NCBI GenBank assembly: GCA_039583875.1
Contig: CM077165.1
Location: 76,372,757-76,436,756, forward strand
Direction of reading: 5' to 3'
DNA: 64,000 nucleotides
Source: Platanthera guangdongensis
Taxonomy: Eukaryota; Streptophyta; Magnoliopsida; Asparagales; Orchidaceae
Position 1 is the stretch's first letter; the number at the start of each line of letters is the position of its first letter. The notes beneath the pieces were generated by a model. It did not search any database and was not told where the DNA came from. It was given only the letters and a program-made list of their open reading frames with translations. Below, in pieces: positions 45,580 to 54,366 of this stretch. Position numbers and translations under genes: made by a program.

Positions 45580-46655
45580 CTGATTATGTACTTTACTTTA
45601 TTCAGCTGGGGCTTCGTCCTTAAGGTGGTTATTAGATATATTGTTTGTAGTGCCTTTCGTTCTTGTGTTACTGTGTTTAGTTTTGTTTTATATATGTGAT
45701 GATTGTGCTTAGTTTAATAACTCGCAAGCATTGCTTAGATTAAATTTGTTATGGCTTTGTGTATACAATTTTTTTTTGTTGGAGCTATTTTGTAGGCTGA
45801 TTTTCCCTTGTGCGGCGGAGGAGTATATTTGTTGCAGGTTTGGCTTCATGCTTTATTGCAAGCTTCTGGTATACTCATTTGCTGAGCATGGGGTAACCTT
45901 TCCCCCAACTTTTATTTCTCTATTTTTATTGCAAATCTTGGATAAGTTGCTTAGTTTAAGTCTGGTGGGGGAGAGTTATGCGGATTACCTGTACACATGC
46001 ACTAATATCGCTTTCATACCAAAAGCAAAATTTTATTTTCTGTCTACTTGATATCATACCCGCATCGTGCACTTACACCCACATGAGCGCGATCTTAAGC
46101 ATGCACTCGACTCAAGTTAAATTTATTTCTTTTGTGTTAACTTGAAAATAATGGTGTTTGTTTAGGATTTTAGGATAGAGCAGTTTGAAACTCGTGTAGT
46201 GCTCCTAATCGAGTACTCATGGTGTGTAGAAATAGTATAGATTTAATTTTTTTTATACTCGTAGATTTATACTGTGCTGCATTTGTAAATATTATTTGTA
46301 TTACTCAAAAGTGTTGAATCAGTAGTAATCGAACGGTGGTGTTGGAATTTGTGTAAACGTCACTAGCCTCGTATTGCTCGAGTCGGGAGAAGGGATCATT
46401 TTTCTCGATGGCTAAGAACTTACCCCAAGCTACTCTCGAAGCATTGGTGCATGGTTAGTCTACCGTGAGCGTGATGTAGGCCATCTTTTTGGCCCGGTTG
46501 TGCTTTGTACTATCCAAAACGTCTTATCCTCGCTGGCCCCATTGTGCCTACCCTTCTTTTGATTCAGCTCCATTTTTTTTACCAAAGCCTCATAGACGAT
46601 CCTAGTCGCACACCCAAGTTGAGCTTTAGTGTCTTACATTTTCATTTTGGGGTGT
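45580..46655 (+). other. AthX 3' non-coding region with polypurine tract
   Basis: AT-rich. ORF 45731-46051 has no recognisable domain and is probably chance. The LTR is preceded by TTTTGGGGTGT (46645-46655), a short purine-rich tract. Confidence 0.6.
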
Positions 46656-48465
46656 TGATGTGGTGATATTCCTTGTGAATATGTGGTTGTGCTCCAAAGT
46701 TTTTATCTGCTGAAGTTGTAAAAATAAAAAGATGATGTAAAATGAAAATATATGTATAAAAATTAATTGTGAAAAAGAAAAGTGAAAAGAAAATGTGTAA
46801 TTGAAAATCCTATTTGAGATTTTGTGGCGGTAGGCGGTGCACGCACCCGTGTTATCAAGTTCAAGTCTAGTGGTGTGGTGCACCTGCATGTATTGTTGGC
46901 GAGAGGATATCTTTTTGTTGAGCTCATTTGGGTTTGGTGCGTAGCCTTCTTTTTTATCTTTTTTTACCTCACTGAAACCCCTTCCCCATTTTTACCCTAA
47001 AGCCCTACGGATTCACGCTTGAGTCAAACTAGCACCGTGGAGAGAGTGTGAACGGGCAAGCATATGGTCTCCAACATTGATGGATTTCTTTGGAGGTGAT
47101 CCCGAGCCCCGATCTTTGGCTGTGCTCAACTGAGTGGTCAGCCTACATTCTTCCTACGTATGACCGAACGATTCTCCATAATTCCATTTTTGAGTTGTTA
47201 TAATATTTATTTACGCCTGTAAAAATTTATAAAATTTGTAGTATAATTAAAAATTTTACCTATTATATTTTCTACGCCCATGAAGTATTTGATTTCTCGC
47301 TTTACTCTATTTGGAAATTTCTAAGCCAGCTAACTGTTTTCTAGTTCACGTAGAAATGATATATTTGCTTCGTTCGGTCATTGACCACATTGTGCACTAT
47401 TTTGTCCCGAGGGTGTGCAATTGCGCATTTTGTTGTCGGTGGTAAGCACATGGTGCTCCCCATGACTCTTTCCGGCTATTCTTTATTGTATATTTGGTGC
47501 AGGGAGATTTTGCTCCAGCTTTGGTTTTGATGTGCAGGTAGTGTGTTTTCCCAAAGGCAGGAATTCTGATTTGTGGAAAACGCACAGTCGTGCATTTTAC
47601 TCGCACACGATGGCAAGCTTTCAACACCAAATTTAAGCCATTCCAGCCGCCTTTTTAGGGCAATGTTCTGCCATTTCCCTTCGTTCTCCACCATGGAGAC
47701 GGTTCCGGGCAAGCTTTCAACGCCAAATTTAAGCTGAAGCTTCCTCTTGACCTTCTCCTTCATCCTTGAGCTTCAAGAAGAGTTTGATCTAGCTTTCTCC
47801 ATCAAGCTAGGAGAAGTTTGTGTCATCCTCCACCGGATCATGACACGAAGAAGACGGGTCCATTGGGAGTGAGTGACAGCATCCTTTACCCTGGACACAT
47901 TTGAGGACTGAGCTAGGACATGGATTGACAGCCCGGCGAATCCTTCCATGAATCCTCAGCAAGACTTCGGATTCAGTCGATCTCGCACTCTCTTCTTCTC
48001 TTGTTGATTGATAGTGTAGTTGATCTTTTCGTATGTGATGAAGTATGTGATGAAGTAGTTGATCTCTCTTGTTGATTTTTTATTTACGTTATTTTTTTGA
48101 GGTGCGCCATTTTCATCCTCCACCACACATTATCCCACTAGTAATTGCTAATGGCATGCGTAGCGAAGAGGTTCTCTCGACCCTCATTCCTCCGTTCTAA
48201 CCACCTCATCCGTAAGCCTACTCTTCCATCCCGTCTGGCGAAGCATCGCATAGCGGCGTTGCATAGGAGTAGTTTATTAGTGTTTTACTTTCTTTTTCCA
48301 CAACAATCAAAACCTCCTTCGTTAACTCCGACCTAAGGACTTCAATCTCAAGTTCTCCTAAAAATTAACTCCACCTTATTGTGTTCCTTGAGAGATCGAT
48401 ACTTGGGTAAATTCGCCCATTTTATATTACTTGTGCGACCAGTAAACTTGTCGTTCAACACATCA
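46656..48465 (+). repeat. 3' LTR of AthX (1810 bp)
   Basis: The start is set by TGATGTGGTG after the purine tract and the end by CAACACATCA, which pair as terminal inverted repeats. Only the last 150 bases can be checked against the 5' copy. No gene inside; ORFs 47397-47763 on the minus strand are chance. Confidence 0.75.
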
Positions 48466-48594
48466 ACAATAAGAGGATGGACACGTCCGATGTCATTCTC
48501 GCCGGGTACTAGGGGGTGGTTAGTCCCAAAACTTTTTAAAAAATTCTTTCTTACTTTTAGTTCTTTTCTCCCTAACATTTTCACTCTTTTACAG

Positions 48595-48951
48595 GATGCG
48601 GCGACGGCCGAGTATCTTACCTTCTGAATCGCCACCCTTGAGAAGGAGAATGAGGTGCAGAAGATGCGGGTGCAAAAACTGGAGGAAGCAGCTCCCCAGC
48701 CGCCCTCCAGCAACAGTAGCCGACTCGCCCAATATACCAAGTACAAGCTAGAGGAGCTGCTGCAAGTGAACTTCACCAAGGTGGCGAAGTTCACTCTCCA
48801 GACCATGCAGCGGGCCGGCGTGGTGACAAATCAGGGAGTGAGGATCTCGATGAGCGACGTGGTTCCGGAGCTATTCATCCCAGTCCCAAAGCCAGGTGAT
48901 GACTCCTACCTTCCCCTTGGGGAGAGCTCTCTACATGAGGGATCTCCATGA
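48595..48951 (+). pseudogene. Tat-2 antisense gene, last exon
   Basis: Preceded by a pyrimidine tract and CAG (TCTTTTACAG|GATGCG), exactly like exon 3 of Tat-1 gene B (TTTTTCCAG|GATGCC); both exons start Asp-Ala. A TGA at 48625 interrupts it. Then it is open to TGA 48949-48951: a Glu/Lys-rich coiled-coil-like start, then a compact domain (YKLEELLQVNFTKVAKFTLQ, VVTNQGVRISMSDVVPELF). A possible donor GTACTAG is near 48505. Upstream exons were separated by AthX. Confidence 0.65.
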
Positions 48952-49591
48952 AGGTCCTGCACGTTATACTTTTTTCTCTCCGTAGTCACGTATTTTCTTT
49001 TTGTTATTACTGCAGTGTTGTACATGCGGGATGCACCCATATTTAGTAACTTTTGATAATCAATATATATGTTCTTCTCTGAAGTGGATGATGTCTGACT
49101 GTCTTTATTACTTTTTATAATAACTTTTCTTTTCCTATATTCGTGACCTAGCTCAGTCTCTCGCTCGCCACCTCTGAACACGCGCCTCGATAGTAAGATC
49201 GCGTGATCCTTAAGGACTTAGCTTATAAAATGTCTTGAAATTCGATAGTCTGCCCACGAGTAGAGATCTACCCCGTTCGCTCAGAGAGCCTTTTTCACGT
49301 CACTCGCAAGGTCTAGGTCACCTTCTGACAGGCTCCTATGGTGTTCGGCTCGCACAAGCCAGATTGTTTTTAGGCACAATGTGGCCTGCGAGAGTTCGCG
49401 AGCACCTCGAACCCCTCAGGCCTCGCGACCTGGGTCGCATCGCGGGTGCCGGACGGGATACTTGCTGAGCAGGTACCTGAGGGGTTAGATATAGATCGCT
49501 CGAAATGCTCGCCCCTTGGCAGTACTTGCCTCTCTAATTCTTTATCTTGATAGCCTTTAGGAGTTTCCACTTTTCTTTCTTCCCCTTTTTG
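48952..49591 (+). other. Tat-2 spacer between gene and array
   Basis: I see no gene or clear signal here. It corresponds in position to 34236-34874 of Tat-1. Confidence 0.5.
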
Positions 49592-50587
49592 TCAGCTGAT
49601 AGGAGCCTGACGACGGGAGATGATCATCAACCAGGACTTATCTCTTTGGCCAGCCATCGGGCACTACCACCAGCCCAATCAGCTTGTATGAGCATGACAG
49701 TGGGTGTTGAGCATCAATCGTACTTATCTCTTTGGTCATCCACCGAGCGCTACCACCGACCCAATCAGCTAGTAGGGGCCTGACAGCGGGTGTTGAGCAT
49801 CAACCGGACTTTCCTCTTTGGCCAACCACCGGGCGCTACCACTGGCCAAATCAACTAGTAGGAGCCCGACGGCGGGTGTTGAGCATCAACCAGACTTATC
49901 TCTTTGGTTAGCCACCGGGCGCTACAATCAGCCCATTCAGCAAGTAGGAGGCTAACGGGGTTATTAAGCATCAACCAGACATTCATCTTTGGCAAGCCAC
50001 CAGGCGCTACCACCGACCCAATCAGCTAGTGGGAGCCTGACGGCAGGTGTTGAGCATCAACCGGACTTTTCTGTTTGTCCAGCCATCGGGCGCTACCACT
50101 GGCCCAATCAGCTAGTAGGATCCTGACATTGGGTGTGGAGCATCAACCAGACTTTCCTCTTTGGCCAGCCACCGGGCGCAACCACCGACCCAATCAGCTA
50201 GTAGGATCCTGTCGGTGGGTGTTGAGCATCAACCGGGATTTCCTCTTTGGCCAGCCACCGGATGCTACAATCGGCCAAGTCAGCTAGTAGGAGCCTGACA
50301 GCAGGTGTTGAGCATCAACCGGACTTTCCACTTTGGACAGCTACTGGGCACTACCACCGACCCAATTAGCTAGTAGGCGCCTGATGGCAGGTGTTGAGCA
50401 TCAACTGAACTTTCCTCTTTGTCCAGCCACCGGGCACTACCACTAGCCCAATCAGCTAGTAGGAGCCTGATGGCGGGTGTTGAGCATCAACCGGGCTTTC
50501 CTCTTTGGCCAGCCACCGGAGAGATACCACCAGCCCAATCAGCTATTAGGAGCCTGATGGAGGGTGTTGAGCTTCAACCAGACTTTC
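49592..50587. repeat. Tat-2 tandem array, ~86-bp monomer, about 11.6 copies
   Basis: Typical monomer: CAGCTAGTAGGAGCCTGAC, GGCGGGTGTTGAGCATCAAC, CGGACTTTCCTCTTTGGCC, AGCCACCGGGCGCTACCACC, GACCCAAT. Copies differ at many positions, more than in the Tat-1 array, so this array is older. It shares CAGCTAG, GAGCCTGACAGCGGG and the general layout with the Tat-1 monomer. SirB-2 is inserted in the last copy. Confidence 0.92.
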
Positions 50588-52109
50588 TGTTGGATCCCTG
50601 GTTTGGATTTGGGCTAGGTTCACTGAGTTAGGATGTTTTTGACCGATCTTGTATAGTCAGGGTCATTGGTTGTGTCGTAGAGTCTAGGGTCTGTCCTTAG
50701 AACATCATCTTGTGGACCAGCCATCGTCCAGACTGCCAGAGAAACGCAATACTTAGAGATATCTTCAGCTCAAGGAAAAGTGTTCGACGTTCGTCGATCT
50801 CAGCTCAAAGAACCATAAACCTTGGTCGACGAATTCTGGTCTACGATATGAATCCTTCTCAGCCAGAGACTTCTTAGATTCTAAGTCCACAATCTTTTTT
50901 CGTTCGACAAATTTGGATCTCTACTCGACGAATGATGATTGTTAGTTCGACGAAGATTGTAGCAGAATTGACAAGTTTCCCTTGAATACTAATTGCTATT
51001 GTTTGGTCGACAAACTCATCAGCTCAGCTCGACGAACTCATCAGCTCAGCTCGACGAACTGTGAACTCAGCTCGACGATTTTTGTTCTTCGTTCGACGAA
51101 TCCAGTCTTCGTCTTCTCCAGTTTTCCGTCCCTTTTTCTTGGCGATGATTTCTAAGTAATTAATTCTCAATCTTCTCGGAATGTTACCGTTAGAACAAGC
51201 ATTGATCATGGATTATTACATGCCGTTTTTCCATGAGACAATTAGGGAATTCATTCATTGTCGCTTCCTTCCCTGGCCGACTGTATTTACAGCTCAAGGA
51301 TTCATATTTCAAGTATGTTATTTTTCATTCAGTTTTCAGAAAAAAGAAGATGAAGCAGTCCTGCTGATACAGAGATTACATTCAAGAAGTCTTACAGAAA
51401 TCTAAAGTTTCACACTGCAATCAGCCTAGGCCAGAGAACACCATCATCATCAAGAAGAAGAAAAACATACAATCTCTATCAAGAGTCTTCTTCTTTCAAC
51501 TCTATAGGACAACTTCAGAAGGACAACAATAACTCTATCTGTCAGAGAGGTTCCTGAAGCAATCTCTGGTCAAGGCAATCAAGTTTTGGAAGACCTGTCA
51601 CCCTGAAGCAGAGCTCCAGATTTCCTGATTCATTCAAGATCTCAGGGGGAGCAATCTGCTGAAATCAATCCACTAGTCTTCTCAGTTGTGATTGAGAAAG
51701 AGAAGACACCATCACCCTTTTTCATCCTCTGTATAGGGTTTTAAGTCCCTTCAAAATTATTCCTGTTTGCAAGTCTCCTAAAAAGACTTGAGGTTTTGGT
51801 TTTTGAGCACCTGAACAAAAGCTCATTGGTGTCAGGCATATTATCAAAACTCTGAGTGGATTTTTACCAGTGTGGTACAAGAGTGGATGTACCTAGGTTG
51901 GGGAACCACTATAAATTCTTATGTCGTCTGGTTGCCCTTTTCTTTTGTTTTTGGTTGTGTTCTGTGATTTGTTAGGTTGCTGTTTTTATTACTTTATTTG
52001 CTAAACTGTTCACCTAGGATTACAGCAAAAGTTGTAAAGATTTAGTAAAAGACCACAATACTCTATTCACCCCCCCTCTAGAGTATTTCAGATCTAACCT
52101 TCACTTTCA
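50588..52109 (+). repeat. 5' LTR of SirB-2 (1522 bp)
   Basis: TGTTGGATCCC to CTTCACTTTCA. The U3 palindrome array is at 50783-51101. The distal block GTGGATGTACCTAGG...GGGGAACCACTATAAA is near 51890. The final 50 bases resemble SirA. Confidence 0.93.
50783..51101 (+). repeat. Palindrome array in the SirB-2 LTR
   Basis: Repeated TTCGTCGA, GCTCGACGAACTCATCAGCTCA and GTTCGACGAA words; two adjacent near-perfect copies near 51020-51060. Confidence 0.8.
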
Positions 52110-52111
52110 AT

Positions 52112-52123
52112 TGGTATCAGAGG
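52112..52123 (+). other. Primer binding site of SirB-2
   Basis: TGGTATCAGAGG, 2 bases after the LTR end. It matches the initiator Met-tRNA site except for the last base. Confidence 0.9.
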
Positions 52124-52228
52124 GAGGTTGGTTATTTTTGGTTGCACGGGCTAACACCTGAACCATAAAGATCCCTCTTGTTAGATCTGATTGTTTTGTT
52201 TCAGTTATTAGATTTATTTCTTCACAGA

Positions 52229-53919
52229 ATGGCTCAAAACAAAGATTATGCAAGCATCAGACCTCCAGTATGCAATCTTAACAGATTTGCCATCTGGAAG
52301 GCCAGAATCAAATTGTATATGAACTCTATTGATGAAGATATCTACAATTCTATTTTGACAGGTCCCCCCCAAGTCTTCACATTTTCTACAACATCTTCAA
52401 GCACAACAGCAGTGCCACCACCTGAGTGGATTGAAGCCAGAGGAAAGCCAAAATTGCAGATGCAAAAGAAATGAACATCTTGGCTCAGACTATGTCAAAT
52501 GATATATTTCAGAAGGTGGCTGAGTGTACCTCAGCCAAGGCCATTTGGGACTCCCTCAACCAAATGGTAGCTGGTTCAGCTGATGAAATGAAAGACAGGA
52601 TATCAAATCTCATATCCCTGTATGAGAATTTTAAGAAGGATGAGGCTGAATCAGTTGCTGAAATGTACAATAGGTTGAGCTCAATCATCAATGAGCTTAA
52701 AACCTTGGATAAAGATATCACCCTTACAGAGGTGAATGACAAAATCTTGATGTGCTTCCCTAGCTCTTGGGACTCAAGAATCTGGCCTATCAAAGAAGCT
52801 AGAAACCTATATGAGATATCAACTGAATCTCTACTAGGCAAACTAAAATATTATGAGCTGTTGATTAAATCAAGAGAAGCAGCTGAACAGAAATCAAGAA
52901 CTCCAGTGAGAAAAGATCATAGTATAGCTTTCAAGGCATCAGAGGAAAGTGAGACCTCAACATCCAATGAAGAACTAATGAGCCTCTTTGCAAAAAGATT
53001 TTATAAGATGGCTAGAAAGGACTTCAGAAGAAAATCTTCCAGGCAGGATGATAAGCCAAAATATGACAAGACACCAACCAAGGAGGTTGTGTGCTTTGGA
53101 TGTAGAAAGCCTGGACATTACATCTCTGAATGTCCAGAAAGACAGAAGAAGGATAAAAGCAGAGAAAAAGACTCCAGGAGAAAACACAACAGCAGACCCT
53201 CCTCCAGCAAGTACAAAAAGAGAGACAAATGCTTTGTTGCTAAAACATGGAGTGATACTGAAGAAGAATCATCATCCTCCAGCTCAAGTGAAGAAGAGGA
53301 ATAAACAAGATCCAAGGAGGTTTGCCTTATGGCAATTGATGCCTCCAGGAGCAGTTCAGGATCAGAAGGTGAATCTGAAGATGAGGCAGCCTTAGAGTCA
53401 GAGGCAGATCAGGTTCTTTCAAGTTTTGATTATAATTCTGATTCATTTAAAATTGAATTCAAGACTATGTGTTTAGATTTAATTAGTTCAGAGAAAGAAA
53501 TAAAAACCCTTAGAGAAAAACTAGGAAACCATGAATCTGTTGACTCAGAAAATCTTAAACTAAAAGATCAACTAACTTCAGCAAATGAGCAGATAATTAA
53601 ATTAAAATATGAATTATGTGAGGCTAAACAACTTGAGCAATCTCTCAATGGAAGAAGTCTCAAGCTGATGGACATAACAAGCACAGTAAATGCCAGATTA
53701 AATATCAAGCTGGGCTTGGGTGCATCATCAGGTTTGCCCCCCATAATTAAGAAACCTATCCTTGCAACACCCATTAAATTTGTTTCTGTCAAGGGAAAAG
53801 AGAAGATAATAAACAAACCAATGTTTGAAAACAATCCAAAACCCATAGACAAGAGCAATGAAAATCAGCAAATAGCTAACAAAAACAAGATTCAGCAGCA
53901 TTCGTCGAACTCAGATTGA
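52229..53919 (+). pseudogene. SirB-2 gag
   Basis: ATG 52229 (MAQNKDYASIRPP). UBN2-type capsid region to ~52930, CCHC knuckle CFGCRKPGHYISEC (near 53095), basic stretch, Ser/Glu-rich stretch, and coiled-coil-like segment (53480-53650). A frameshift near 52455 moves the frame, a TAA at 53302 interrupts it, and TGA 53917 stops it inside the palindrome array. The last stop falls on a position of the array motif where other copies have CGA, so it looks like a C-to-T change. Confidence 0.9.
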
Positions 53920-54150
53920 CGAATTGTGGCCCGTTCGTCGAACCTAGATCGACGAATGTTGAACGCAAACTTTAGTAATAACAATTCATCTAACTGCGAT
54001 CGACGAACTTTGTATGGTTCGTCGAGCAGAGGTCAACGAACATGGGGCGCTGAAAATGACTATTGTCATTCTCTGAGCAGAGATTGACGATCTCAGCCCT
54101 ATTCGTCGAACTCTGGTTGATGAACTTACAGAAACTCGTCGAACCCAGAA
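53901..54150 (+). repeat. Palindrome array at the SirB-2 gag-pol junction
   Basis: About six copies of TTCGTCGAAC(T/C)...GATCGACGAA, some decayed, in the same place as the SirA-1 array. The stretch 54151-54366 codes for gag-like tail sequence with no separate gene. Confidence 0.83.
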
Positions 54151-54366
54151 GTACCAAACATAAATCATTTCTCTTACAGAAATTCTAAGCCAGCTGATAA
54201 ACCATTCACTCCAGTAGCTGATTGGGTTATTCTACCTAGGAGATATCACCCCTTAGGTTATAAATCTCAACCTACTTTGTCAGTTATATCCAGCTTTTCA
54301 TTTCAACAAAATAAAGGATCCAAGGTAGCCTGGGTCAAGAATAATTAATTTTATTTTTCATTACAG

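Larger units (their letters stand above)
42022..48465 (+). mobile_element. AthX: Athila-like element lacking gag-pol
   Basis: The end of the 5' LTR (42022-42171) and the end of the 3' LTR (48316-48465) align closely over 150 bases. The complete 3' LTR is 46656-48465 and the internal part 42172-46655 is only ~4.5 kb. It holds a degenerate Asp-type primer site, a zinc-knuckle ORF and an ATHILA ORF-1-like gene. I see no protease, reverse transcriptase, RNase H or integrase. The ends TGATGTGGTG and CAACACATCA are near inverted repeats. SirB-1 removed most of the 5' LTR from view. Likely non-autonomous; the intact length would be about 8.1 kb. Confidence 0.82.
48466..50587 (+). mobile_element. Tat-2: fragment of a second Tat element
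   Basis: It contains the last exon of an antisense extra gene (48595-48951) followed ~640 bp later by an 86-bp tandem array (49592-50587). This is the same order and spacing as in Tat-1 (gene B end 34235, array 34875). It is bounded on the left by AthX and on the right by SirB-2, both inserted into it. The rest of the element lies outside the window. Orientation of its gag-pol would be minus, by analogy. Confidence 0.78.

Noticed and set aside
45731..46051. Hydrophobic ORF (106 codons), possible membrane protein
   Set aside because: AT-rich region with Phe/Leu runs expected by chance; no start context or homologue recognised.
48145..48336. 63-codon ORF
   Set aside because: Within the AthX LTR, no domain; considered chance.
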